Assembly (NCBI RefSeq): GCF_963675165.1
Contig: NC_087389.1
Location: forward strand, 3,408,830-3,472,829
From: Halichondria panicea
Taxonomy: Eukaryota > Porifera > Demospongiae > Suberitida > Halichondriidae
Length of the DNA stretch: 64,000 nucleotides
Direction: 5' to 3'
The notes beneath the pieces were generated by a model. That model saw only the letters and a list, made by a program, of their open reading frames with translations, searched no databases and was not told where the DNA came from. The position numbers and the translations under genes are program-made. This document shows, piece by piece, positions 13,101 through 25,247 of this stretch. The stretch's first letter is position 1; every line of letters begins with the position of its first letter.

Positions 13101-16100
13101 ACCTGTGTGTGCATGCCCTAGAGAAAGCACTACTTAGTGTGCAGTGCACTACCAGAGGGTATGTCAAATATATTGTACCATAGCTGTTTTAGAACTCTAG
13201 CTAATCTGCATCTATAATAAAGCACTAATAGATCTGTTGCTGCACACGTAATTAAGTAGTGTAGTCTGTAAACTGTCTCTTTCAGAATCCGTGCTCAATT
13301 GTGTATGCATAAATTGACAATGTGGTGCCACCAGGTATATTCTGGATGGATGGCCACTGACTATGGACCATGTTGATTTGCTTACAAAGTTTCGGATCAT
13401 TCCTGTATCTGTAGTGGAGCTGGACATAACGGACGAGGAGATGTTAAGGAGAGCTAACATCGATCAATCATCTCAAGACAGGTTTGTGTATTTTATCAAT
13501 TTGATAGATGCGTACATGTATGTATACCTCTGTACCTAGGGAGCTGCCACTCCATGACAGTCCTGGTATATTGAGTATACGCTCCTCACACTATCGTAAG
13601 AGTGTTGTGGCTTTGAAGAGGTGGTACAGTGAAGAGCATGACAACTATGAAGTGGTGGACGGGAGTCAGTCGGTTTGGCGGGTTTGGGACATGGTAAAGG
13701 GTCATGCTCTCCGTTCTGCTCAGCAGATCCAGCATTATCTGCATCAAGTCACAAATGGTATGCACGACAGACATGTACTGTTTTACTAGCAAACCACACC
13801 TTATTATGCAAGGGCAATTATAAATCACTCACATGTGAACCTATTACCACCGGAAATGTTGGGCGTGGCCACAAAAAGTTCGTGTATCACTCTACCATCC
13901 TAAGTGCTATAGACCTACTTGTTTTTCAGATCTGCCCCGCCTCTGGAGCCTATATTTTATTCACTTTCATCATCATCCTGTAGGTAAGGCTGCTTCGATT
14001 AATGGGCTGTGTATCACTCCTAAGGACTTCACTGAAAAGCTGGGAGAATTTGCTGAGTATTGCCCCGTTAGTTTAGCTCTCAGATCAGAGCTTGTTGACT
14101 GTTCTAAACAGCGGTCTCTGACGTTTGCTGTTGAGTACAAGTGAGTAATTGTAATCATTAATGAAACCCACTCCACGATTCACCCCCTTTTTGTGCAGTG
14201 GCAAATACTACAAGATGTCATCCGAAGCTGATTTGAAAGAATTTCAGTTAAAACCTGATTATTTTGTGTTGCCGCAAGCCCCAAGAGCTCTACCTCCATC
14301 ACATGAACTTCCCAGACGAAAGTCCCATGCCGATGTCAAAGCAATGTTCCCAAAGCAAGTAGAAATTCAGGGATACTGCCCCGTTACCTACGTGGATGGA
14401 AACAGGCGGTTTGTTCGATTTTTACTGACATTATTATATTACTGAGAAAAATACATGCGTGTTTTGAGAATTTGAATCACGTGTTAGACTACTTCAGTAA
14501 CATCAGGAAAAGTACAAGTTTCATTGTATATATACCACCGTATACCGGGCGTACTTAATCATTTGGGAAGGATACTATACATACGTACATGTACAAGTCC
14601 TTAACTTATCGTGAATTGTGAATTAGCATGTACATACTCACTCTTGGCGTGTCTTTCGTTGCGAAAACTCGCAATTCGATATCAATAGAGCCTGGCTTTC
14701 GAAACCGGTATAATTATATGCTGTATGCTTTCATTCATAGACGTAAATTAACAAAATGTTGTACCTGAAAAACTGTGCGTTAACATTTCAGCTGTAACTA
14801 TAAATAATGTGGCATAATTATGTGTGTGTGTGTGTGTGCATGGTGCAGGATTGCTTGGATTCCCCCTTAATTTCAGAGAACACAGAAAACTGGGCGTAAT
14901 TATATTGGGAGCAATGTGTAGATTCTGAGTGCAACAAGAATCACGGGTATAACGTCACACACTACGTTGCCTGTATCTCTCCTTTTATCTACGGTTGCAT
15001 CTCTTTTCTCGATTGCATCTACCAATAGCTAACGCTCTAGTTATAGGTCGAGCTAACTAGAATAGCAAAGTTGCATCAACAGAATACAGAAAAGTAAGAA
15101 ATTGAGAATTTTTGAAAATCCACGAATCAAAGAGGAAGTGTCAGAAACCTAAGGAAACTGTTCAACTGTGTTACATCAGTAATACGCACACAAACACACT
15201 ACCCTGTGCCTTTGGCGCATGTGCGCGCACCAAAGCAATTTTGTACCTACCACATGACTTGTTTACATGTATGCTGCACACTATTGCACCACACTCTCTG
15301 TTACAGCATGTACATTATTGTTAATATAGGTATGAGAGTCTTTGTCCTGGTAACCCAGATATTGTAGCAGAGTATAAGGGGAAGTTGTACTGTTTCAGAT
15401 CAATAGCCAGTCAAGAGAACTTCATGAGGTAAGTAACGAGCACTTTCAGGTGCATTAAAGCCTTTATCCCTGTTCATACATAATTATATACTATCCTGCT
15501 AAAACTAATGTTCGCGTTGCTTTAGTGTAGTTTTTGGATTGGTACCTTTGGTTGCTCCATATAGGAGTTAACAATAAACTTTGTGTGATCATGTCTTGTA
15601 TATGTGTATATACATGTATGTTCTAATTTTAGCAATTATTTTGGAAATTGTCTGGGTATAAATTGGATCAGATTTTAATAGAGCACGTGAAATGTCCGAA
15701 CAATCATGCAGCTGCATGTGAGCTAGCTAAGAACAGTGCATGTGACCGAATAGTTGCACTACATGTAGCTACAGTGCAACAAGGCTTGCTTGGAATGTAT
15801 CTAAGGTATTGTCCAGTAAAATTAAAGCACCAGAGTGTCAGCTGTATTAAATTGCCCAGAAAAATGTCCGGGATAATTAACAGGAGAGCAGATCAATGAT
15901 GCCTGGTGGTTTTATGCGCATGTGCAGGGTATGAATATTGTATGACTGGGGACATTGAATAAAATTTGTCACAGTGCTTGTCAAACAGTTAAACTCTCTC
16001 TATACATCGTGGTCGTTGGCACACAATTAATGCATGATTGACAAACACTGACAATAATTATACCTTAGTTGTACTACAAAAACAAATTGACGTAGCCTCA

Positions 16101-17689
16101 GTTGAATTGCCCAGAGGAGCTACATGTAGGACTGGTACGACACGTCTACCTTTTAGGCTTGGTCACGTGCAACATTGAACAATCATTCATTGTTGCTGAG
16201 ACCACAATCATAAGCTACACGTCTCATACCTTCCCTGGTGTGTGGCATTCAAATAATATATACTTCCGGCAAGAGTCTATAATAAAAGAGAGAGTATCGA
16301 ATGTAGCATTACCTTGCATCATATATATGTATGTATTCAGAAAGTAATGTGACTTACTGTCTGAAGCAATATAATTGTTTTTCTTTCTTTAGACAACCGG
16401 AGCGATATGAGGTAGCTTCTCTCCCTTCAAAGTTACCCCCACTCAAGCAGCCTCTGCCTGTTACATCCCTACCCATGCTCGGTTATCTAGAGCAGACAGT
16501 GGCGACATCTATCATCAACTCTCTCAGTGCTGTGGGTGCTCAGAAACCGAAGTTTCCGTTCATGACGTCCTCAAAATCTGCTCTGTTTTATGTGGCTTGT
16601 CATCTGAAAGGTATACTAAATTATTAGCCCAAAGGCACTGATTTAGTATCCCGAGCGTAGCGAGGGTACTACAAGTGGCTGAGGGATTCTAAATCACATG
16701 AACACCGACAAAACAGTGTCTAACTCTGAGTCTTATTTAGATACTAGTGCACATGCGCAATCCTTGATTACAATACTACAACTTTGCTTTGCTTGACAAC
16801 AGTATACCAAGTCCCATAGTATATACATGACTGTACCTCCTCTGAGGTACTTTTCTACGGTGGCCCTGAGTGCTACTATAGTAGTCGGCGGCATTCCAAC
16901 CTCGTACAACGGACTCTCTAAATAGAGGACAGCATGCCTTGTACCAACTGCTTTTACTATCGAACTAGTGTACTTGCAACCCTGAATAGCGGGCACCTCT
17001 AAACTCCAGACCATCGCCTTGCACAAAAGCACATTTTTATAGCAGAAACGGGATGCTGACACGAATATAAATGTCACGGAAGTGAACGAGAATACATTCG
17101 TCAGAATCTGACGAACGACTGACGCATGCGCAGACAGGCCTAGTTGTTCGCCTAACCGTTATAAAAGCGAAAACTCAGCCTGGGGTCGAGGCTATGCAAG
17201 GCTCTTGATGCAGCCATTATTTTAGACTTGACTTTTGGCATCGATTGTTTTTAACAATGGTCGATCATTTACCCACTCTTTGAGTTTGCATGCAGCAAAA
17301 CAAAAATGTTCATCATGATATAATAATGTGTATATATAATTATGTTATGTATAGTTTTGGTACCTCCACCGAGGCATCAGCACCCGCGGTGCTTTCATCA
17401 GTACCAGGTCATAAAACTATAATTGTGTGCTTGTTACTCATCATACTATTATATGATGTGGTTGTCTTTGTTTGCTCCAGCTTTCAATCCCAAGTCAAGT
17501 GTATATGTAAGGAACAAGTTTAAGAAGAAATTGGCTCGATTTGAAGAACAGTGTAGTATCATCTTGTACCTCAGTTCACGAATGAAGCAAGGGTACAAAG
17601 AACCAGTCAGCAGGTCTATTGATTTCGATTTCAAGATGAACACATTTCTCAAGCTAAAAACCAGGGAAACTTCACTACAGACTGTATGA
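1172..17689 (+). CDS. AK9: Adenylate kinase 9 (multi-domain nucleoside phosphate kinase), 5' end incomplete
   Basis: Very large multi-domain NMP kinase. Family members transfer phosphate between nucleoside mono-, di- and triphosphates. Four Walker A loops are visible: GKPGTGKT across the first intron, GPPLSGKS (near 5930), GPIASGKT (near 9957) and GPPKCGKS (near 12862). AK-type segments follow, such as YILDCFP, VVDGFP, FILEGFP and YILDGWP. Repeated linker blocks (KWGRYCPV, HFCPVAL, YCPVTY) and the C-terminal RSIDFDFKMNTFLKLK match vertebrate AK9 throughout. An acidic Glu-rich stretch lies at 11865-12055. The 33 exons close in phase, giving about 1666 residues plus an unresolved N-terminus: 1172-1228, 1663-1779, 1869-1965, 2028-2134, 2980-3174, 3223-3360, 3437-3511, 4815-4944, 5489-5603, 5812-5992, 6132-6270, 6390-6570, 7997-8204, 8321-8495, 8546-8626, 8754-8895, 9780-9876, 9929-10142, 10294-10438, 11322-11421, 11500-11619, 11717-11813, 11865-12055, 12270-12488, 12673-12892, 12957-13158, 13335-13481, 13540-13757, 13984-14140, 14199-14408, 15330-15428, 16393-16610, 17481-17689. 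Confidence 0.93.
1239..1318. repeat. Tandem repeat, about 25-29 bp x 3
   Basis: Three copies of GTGTATAGTGATTATTTTG-type units lie directly after the donor site of the first modelled AK9 exon. The middle copy is longer by an extra TATA. Confidence 0.75.
2618..2903. repeat. MITE-like element in AK9 intron, TTATTCGATTTAAGGCGA termini
   Basis: The left terminus CTTATTCGATTTAAGGCGA has an inverted match at the right end (TCGCCTTAAATCAAATAAG), about 286 bp apart. Inside, 2740-2790 is a second, tighter fold-back (TAGCCTCGATTCGAGGCCGC and its near complement), probably a nested insertion. Related TAGCCTCGATTC words occur near 1445 and 10612. Confidence 0.6.
3663..3990 (+). repeat. Dispersed repeat, CCTCGAGGCGTAGCCGC family
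   Basis: The block begins CCTCGAGGCGTAGCCGCACG, has a GT-rich stretch, then GTAACTGCTCAACGGTTGC and CTTCTATAGGCTTCTAG. The same blocks recur in reverse orientation at 24935-25290 and 36945-37290, and in part at 20995-21190. No open reading frame is evident. It lies in the AK9 intron 3512-4814; no gene was seen in the rest of that intron. Confidence 0.7.
5060..5412. repeat. MITE-like element with TACCGTATATCTTCT termini
   Basis: The left end TACCGTATATCTTCTAATTT is matched by the inverted right end AAATTAGAAGATATACGGTA, giving an element of about 353 bp. It fills most of the AK9 intron between exons at 4815-4944 and 5489-5603. No coding capacity seen. Confidence 0.75.
7070..7306. repeat. 237-bp MITE with 9-bp target-site duplication
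   Basis: The termini TAGCCTCGTTCCCAGGCT and AGCCTGGGGACGAGGCTA are near-perfect inverted repeats. The exact 9-mer GATATAGGC flanks both sides (7061-7069 and 7307-7315), which marks a transposition target duplication. It lies in the AK9 intron 6571-7996. Confidence 0.85.
7693..7910. repeat. TACCGTATAGCGGGTAA-type MITE remnant
   Basis: Starts at TACCGTATAGCGGGTAATTT and contains the words GGGCAAGCTGACC and GCAAT[CG]CAGTGCAC, both shared with the complete copy at 43215-43397. The right terminus is degraded. A reversed terminus lies immediately left of it, so two copies may abut. Confidence 0.6.
8896..9779 (+). other. AK9 intron, no recognised content
   Basis: An 884-bp intron between acidic-linker exons. 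No further exon, strong inverted repeat or conserved protein was recognised. Confidence 0.4.
14409..15329 (+). other. AK9 intron with GT microsatellite
   Basis: A 921-bp intron with a short (TG)n run near 14820. No other feature was recognised. The next intron, 15429-16392, carries a stretch at 16270-16370 shared with 370-480. Confidence 0.4.
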
Positions 17690-17871
17690 TACTGTGTTAA
17701 CTACAATAATTATATATACTATACTATAATTTTACCGTGGAGTGAAATTAATTACCTCAGTAGTCAATACGTTAACTCATGCTTAAAACTAGAAGCTAGG
17801 TGCAGCCCTAGTACTAGCTAAAAAGGCAAACATAATAACATTACATAAGAAAATGTTATGCAGCTATAGAT
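17690..17871. other. Convergent 3' region between AK9 and the TRP-type gene
   Basis: Only 182 bp separate the AK9 stop on the plus strand from the channel stop on the minus strand, so the two 3' UTRs probably overlap or are very short. No clear terminator-like structure was seen. Confidence 0.5.
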
Positions 17872-20800
17872 CTAGCTGACTGAAAATGAAATGGGTTGTT
17901 CGTCACGTGCTCTAGCCATTAAGTATTCCATGTATTGACTTTGTTCAGTGAGCTTCTCTAGCACATCGTTTCTGTGTGGAATAGAAGAGGGAGATTGTAC
18001 CAATCGTGATACCATTTTAAGGAGTCTTTCCATTCCAGCAATAATCACCTCTCAAGTATTTGAGTAGTTACCACATGTGAAGAAAACATCTTAATAATAC
18101 TATCATGTACATGTAATTATTGTCCCAGTGGGTGTGAATAAAATAACGATTATTAGGGCATGCACTCTTGGGGTCAATAACAGAGCTATATTCGAGAATG
18201 TAATTTTCGAGCCACGCCCAGTAACCAGACATCTTTATGATGAAACATCTACTATTATGTTACAGTTCATTTTATATTGATCAGAAACTGGAACAAAAAG
18301 GGTCCAAGTCCACCTCATCTATGTCTCACTCTCTCAGCATGATCAGACATGCCAGTTGGATATCACCAGCTATATAGCTACCATGCACTGTACAAGCTCC
18401 GAGGAGGTCCGACATGCGTGCACGAATCACTACAAGTGCTAGTGTATTTGGCCTGGAAATTATCATGCGACCGCAATGACATCAATGCACTGAACTTGTA
18501 GTGATTTGTGCACGCATGTTGGACCTCCTCTGGTGCTAGCTAGCTCATAGAAACGAATAAATTCTGAATTTTCACTAATATCCTTTGTATAATTAGGAGA
18601 GTGCTTCTATTTGAGTAGAGTCAGCAATTAGCAATTATCGGACGAAATATCTCCTACAGGAGAGCTGGAAAATGAAAGTGGTCCTCTCACAGACAATGGC
18701 CTTAAGGGCTAAGCAACAACTTTCTGGAAATTAATCCCATTGAAAACCTTCCTTGTCTGAACTAGAGCTGCTTGTTCTAAAGTAAGAGGCCAATTGAAAA
18801 TTTTTAAAAAGTGCCACATGTAGCCGAGGTGTTGGCCTATCAATATACAGTATCAAGTTGCAGCTGTCCCCTGTTAGCTAGCAGTTCTATTATACATTGA
18901 TTGTTTTGAGCGGTTTGAGCATTTATGCAGCTCTAGTTCAGACAAGGAAGGTTTTGCACTGGATTATTTTCCAGAAAATTGTTGCTTAACTCTTGTCTAT
19001 GGGAGGACCACTTCTGCTTTCCAGCTCCCCTGTAGGAGATACTTCGCCCGATAATTGATTGGCCCAAACATTCATTGCTGATCGACTCTACTGCGATCGC
19101 TTAAAGTAAAAGATACGCTTATAATCGAGTAAGCGCTAAAAATCCAGTTTCTACAGTTATCTATTACCACAAGATCGAGTGTTAAACTAGAATTAGGATT
19201 TCATTTTAGATAAGTCAGAGATATGCCGAACGTAGCAATTGTGCCTTGTAATATACCTCTGGATGTAATGTCAATCACCCATTATTAGCTGCATGCAAAC
19301 AAAGCAATGCAAAGCCAATTGAATTGGCATAATTATAAATGGTTAGTTTGCCTCTTTAAAAATACTGTATGGCAGCTTGGGGGTCGAAAACGTACCACAG
19401 CTCTTGTACATTGTGTGCTAACACAAACAAAAGGATCAACACTACTCTCTCAATTGTAAATTGCAGTATCAATTTACAGAGAGTATAGTATAATAATTAT
19501 AGTAATGCCACTTACCTGAAGTTATCTAACAACTCTTCATGTTTCCTGATCGATCGCTCCAAGTGCTCCAACTTTCGGTTGACTTCATTAATTGGAGGGA
19601 CCTCCCATTTCTCAAGAACATCTATAATTATTATTATACTTCTGTTAGTGATAGAGGTTATAATAATGCCTCTCACCATATTTAGCTTTTGCTCAAAAAG
19701 TATTAGAGTGTTGTAGAAGAGGTAATTAAATGGATTGTATACTGTTATAATCACGGTTAATGCAATGAACCACACAGTGAAGAGCCAGAGGAGGTACAAC
19801 ACGCGGTTAAGCTCACGTGGCTGCTATTTCTTGATTGAAGGCAAGAAAGACAAAGAAGTCGTTAAAAATGCAATGACGACATTCAACTGGTGGCAAGTAA
19901 GCGCCATAAAGAGACAAGTTTAGAGCATAAAACTCAGTGAATTTGTTGCTGGCTAGTAGCTAGAGTTATACAAGTAGAGATTAGATTTGTTGTAACAACC
20001 AAGGCTCAGATGTTGGCAGTGATCCTATCCTGAATGCAGGCACAGAATACTTATTAAACACACTCTAAAACAGAATTACACTAAAAGTGGTGGTTGAAAC
20101 TGGTTGAAAAGCTATTTCACATCAGTATAAGCCCAGCAATGAACCATCCTGATCTTAGAAACGTCAAGTGTATTTCTTGAAAGATACACGCCAAACCAAA
20201 TCCACCACAGTCTTGAATGATATTCATGCACAAGTTAATGAGATTCATAATCTTTTGGCTGGTCATATGACCGTGTCGTACCTCCTCTGGTGAAGAGCTA
20301 TAGGAGTTTAATTGAAACAGAAGTCTATATCTGATGGTTTGAGCCAATTAATTTCCCCTAGCCAAATTTCAGGGAAAAAACATGGGAGCGTTAGCCGCCG
20401 AAGGAGGTGAATTTTCACAATAACTTAAGCACATGACTCTGATTTCTGTGGAAAGAATCTTCCTTATTTCATACGTGTAAGAGGATAATTATGAATTGTT
20501 GTTTTTCCAAGTAGCATCAGCGCTCAATGTGGCTTCAATGTAGCTCACTGCGCATTGCTCGTAATAATATACCGTCATTACTAATTGCACAAGCAAGTGA
20601 GCCCCCCTCGATCCCCACTTGTTTGACTTATCAGCTAGCTAGCTAGCTACTTAAGTTCTCTGATATAAAGCTGTTTCTGTTCATTGTTTTAAGATTCTAG
20701 CAGTAGTTTCAGGCTTGCTAAGCTTTATTGGAGCTTATAGTAACCCAGCTCAGGAGCAGCAACCTTGAAAATCTGGGATATCAGGTGAATAGCAGTTTTC

Positions 20801-23800
20801 TTTCGGGACAATTAAGGGACAGGGGTGCTAAATCTGGGACAGTCCCGGCCCAATTCGGGACAGTTAGCATATGCTTGATGGATGAGTGATCTTCAAGATA
20901 AAAAGCGTATGCAATTAATGTAATAAGTACTTGCATTTCCTGCTAATTGCCAATGAATAAAAAAAAAAGGGGAGGGGTGGATCTGCAATGAGGTCAGAGT
21001 TCACAAGGGGCTTTGCAGCTTGTTTCTGGCTCTTGTAGCTAACAAACAGCTATCGCTTTAGTGCAAGGCAAGGCTATAACTAGCTCATAAGTTGAATCGA
21101 AAGTTAGTGTGAACAGAGCAGTTACAGCTGGAACAGACACACATGCGGACAGCTTTAACATATCCCCTCGTGCTCAAGGCATAATTATGCATCGATCACA
21201 CTAGCTACAAGAGCTAGGCATCCGAACTAATTACACCAGAACCTCCTAACATGAGTGAGCTGGAGATTCAAGGGTGTTTGAATCAGAAAAAAGTATACCT
21301 TTAGGGTCTTTGATGACTTCACAGCTCTTGTAAAATTTTTTTCGATGGTCCTAAAAAATGTAGTGCAAGTATCAAGCAGAAACATCTTATGTAGACCTAC
21401 TCACTCGAGCTAAGAACGAGTTGTGCTCCACCCTCGCAACAATCCATGCTCTATTAATAGCTAGAGAACGTTGAGCATCCTGCTGAACACTACCGTACGT
21501 GTCGCTCATCTGAGCAATTAGCAAGTTCAGCAGCACCACAATGACCAGAAAAAGGAATAGCAGGTAAATAAAAACTCCTAGCCACCTGCAGTAATTGCAA
21601 CAAAATTTTAGTATCATACCAAATATTGTATCATACCAAATATTATACTACGCTCACATAAAACCACGAGGTCCAAAGTATTCATCGACGATACTTCCTC
21701 CCTCAATCATCACTCTAATCCCAGTCAACCAAACATAATATAACTCCCTGAATAACATGATAATTATAGCAATATAATAATTTGGGTTATTGTGTGCTTA
21801 CGCAGTTTCAAATGGGTAGAGATCAAGACTGGTGTTAAATGATACCGTTTGATTTGTTACATTCAGGTTGCACCCTGTTGAGTTTGTACAAGCAACAATA
21901 GTAGATGATTCTTCTCCACGCAAAGCGAGATAGAAAGCCCCAGAGAATGAAAACAGAAACACCATAAAGATTGTTCCAAACTGGAGCATATCCCTCAGCA
22001 GTACTTGGTACAAGATTTGGACGTATGCTCCAGTTGACCTGTATAATAATATTATTATCATACTCAGTATTAATGTCTATCTTAAAGATGTACCAACAGC
22101 AGTGACTGTTTAGCCATACCTAAACACAGCAGCATATTTGAAGGCTCTTAATCCATTGAACAGGTAGCAAAAAGAAGCAAACAGCCATTGCACATTCAGG
22201 CCTGAGGCTCGAAATGGAATGATAGCGAAAAGTAGAAAAACAGCAGGAGCATCAAGGTAGTTGAAGTAGTCTTTGAAGTAGAGTAGTTTATGGCTACAGG
22301 ATAGACACAACACTGAACGGCAGTACATGCAGGTACTATATACATGCAGCCAACAACTGCATTGCGAAATTATGATAAACTAACATTTTTAGTTGGTTGA
22401 GCTCAGACAATCCGTTATACCCAATTGCGACTACCACTAGACCTTCACAGATACCTCTGAGTACGTCCAATGGTGTATCATACAGTCTTGGATCTGGTTT
22501 TTTAGCTGCCAGAGTTAGCGCACACGTCAGAACAGTCATTATAAACAGGTAGAAAAGAAACTGCAAGCTGTGAGAACCACATTATCACCAACACATTCAT
22601 AATAATTTGTAAAGAGGAGGTTGGACACGCGTTATAACTGCGGCGACCTAGGGTTATAGAAATCTCGTTAATATGCTTTCCTTGCATTCTTGCGCGTTTA
22701 TCTCTTCTGAAGATAATAGAAATCTACTGTAGGTGCTACAAAAAAATAGGAGCCAAAGAAGCAAAGGGAAGTGCAACAAACACTTACTTCGTAAATTGCT
22801 GGCTCTTTACTTGGACTATAAACTACGGTACTCACGATGCCACAGCTAGACGTTATTAGCAAACTACTGTGGAGTGCTTACTGTGGAGTGCTATAGGAAA
22901 CATATTTTGGTTTCATGCTTCTGTATATTCTCTTCTTTCTCCGTGCATGCATATTATTATTGCTCCGTTACTGCTTTGATGAAATTATGACACATGTCCA
23001 ACCTCCTCTGCATTAACTCACAAAAAAATGTATCTGGCAAATTTTTTCCACTTCCTTCTCAGTAGCAATCTTACAACGTCATGATACACTATGTCCTAGA
23101 CAATAAAATATTTGTAAAAAGGGCATTACTCATTTTATGATGGCTGACAAACTATGTTGGTACTAAATCCTCAACAAACAACAATACATAGTCAAACACA
23201 TCCACATACCTTGTTATTGCTCTTAGCAATCTTGTGGAGGCAAGACTTATTGGACTTGTCAAATAGAGGATCGCTTGGAGCCCTGCCACATACATCTCCA
23301 TCCAGTACAGCATAATGAACAAGGTATGTATCTTTTTGCCCAGGAAGTGGTTCCATCATTGTATCCAATACTAGCAGCATTGTGTCCTACAAATGAAATC
23401 ATTGTCACAATGAAAGCACCGCGGGTGCTGATGCCTCGGTGGAGGTGTCAAAACGACTACATAACATAAAGTTACTAGCTATTGCTAATAGCTTTTATAG
23501 ACACATTATACACACATTATATTATCATGATGAACAGCTTTGCATTAATTTTGCTGCATGCAGGCAGAATTCAGAAACACAAAAACTCAAAGAGTTGGGT
23601 AATGATCGACCATGATTGTTGTTAAAAAGGATCGATGCCAAATGTCCAAGTCTAAAATTAATGGCTGCAGCATCAGCAGAGCCTTGCAGCTCTCTTCTCA
23701 CTCTTGCATCTACCATAGCTAGCATTCTAGTGCAGAGCAAAACTAAGTAGAGTAGCAACGCTCAATGGACAAGATTTTCTACGCACTCTTCTGAAAAGGC

Positions 23801-23929
23801 TACAATGGCATCTCGAGAACGAAGCATTATTTTGCAAATCCGCGAATTAAAATCCAAGAAAACATGACTAGAAGCCTATAAACTCTGACTTGCACTTTAT
23901 TGATCCTTGAGCAGCTGTAGCAGTCCACA

Positions 23930-24011
<82 letters not shown>

Positions 24012-25198
24012 CACACACACAACTACTGTATACCTCGCTTGCGCATGCGCTCCGAGGAATAACAAGATACAAAATGTAGGTATATCAATTACTTTAAGCT
24101 AGAGCCTACACTATTGTGTTAGCCCATAATTATTATGTCTCGGTGCGCGTATACGGTAGTGTGTTTGTGTGTGTAGACTATTTCAGCTGCTCAAGGATCA
24201 GCAAGTAAGAGTTTCTATAGGCTTCTAGTCATGTTTTCTTGGCATGCTATTTGTGGATTTACAAAATAAAGCTTCGTTCTCGAGTTATGCCTAGTTTTGC
24301 TTACTTAGAATGCCATTGCAGCCTTTTTAGAAGAGTCCGTAGCAAACCTTGTTCACCGAGTGTTGCTATTCTACTTAGTAGTTAGCTCTGCACTATAACG
24401 CTAGCTATTGGTAGCTGCAAGGGTGAGAAAAGAGCTACAAGGCTCTGCTGACTTGCAGCCATTAATTTTAGACTTGAACTTTTGGCATCGATCCTTTTTA
24501 ACAACAATCACGGTCGATCATTACCCACTATTTGAGTTTCCCTGTGATTGCATGCAAAAATGTTCATCATGATAAATGTGTGTGTGTATAAAAGCTAGCT
24601 ATTAGTAGTTTTATGTTATGTAACTTTGGCACCTCCACCGAGGCATCAGCACCCGCGGTGCTTTCATTATAATTATGACCAAGAGTTATAACAAGTGGTG
24701 CAAGCTTTGCTGTGCTAATGCCTCTCGCCATGTTTTGCTTTCGCTCTAGAGTGTTATTATAGAAGAGGTACTTTGTATAATGTTTGTTATTGTTGTTTGT
24801 TATTGTTGTTTGTTATTGTTGTTTGTTATTGTTGTTCGCAATTATTGACAATGTTCAGTCATTATTAATTTTTAAGAAGAGTGGAAACAGAAGTGCCTTG
24901 CTGCAAGGATAGAAGCATTTAAAGTTAGGGCTGTATGCAGCTTTGCAGCTCTTTTCTGGCTCTTGTAGCTAACAAACAGCTAGCGCTTTAGTGCAAAGCT
25001 AACTCATAAGTTGAATAGAAAGTTTTTGCTAACATAATTATGATGCTATGAAAGATTCTGAAGAGACTGCAATAGCCTTAACTTAAGAAAAAAGCTTTAG
25101 TGCACATCCACGGATCAAAATCCAAGAGAACGTGGCTAGAAACCTATAGAAGCTGTTAGTTTTCGTTGCATTGCAACCACTGAGCAGTTACAGCTGGA

Positions 25199-25247
<49 letters not shown>

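Noticed and set aside
19512-19802. Hydrophobic minus-strand frame (LYLLWLFTVWFIALTVII) as an extra channel helix
   Set aside because: It precedes the 3' splice site of the exon at 19516-19621 and overlaps a MITE terminus, so it is intron sequence.
23926-24020. Cys/Val repeat frames on the minus strand
   Set aside because: They are translations of the CA microsatellite.
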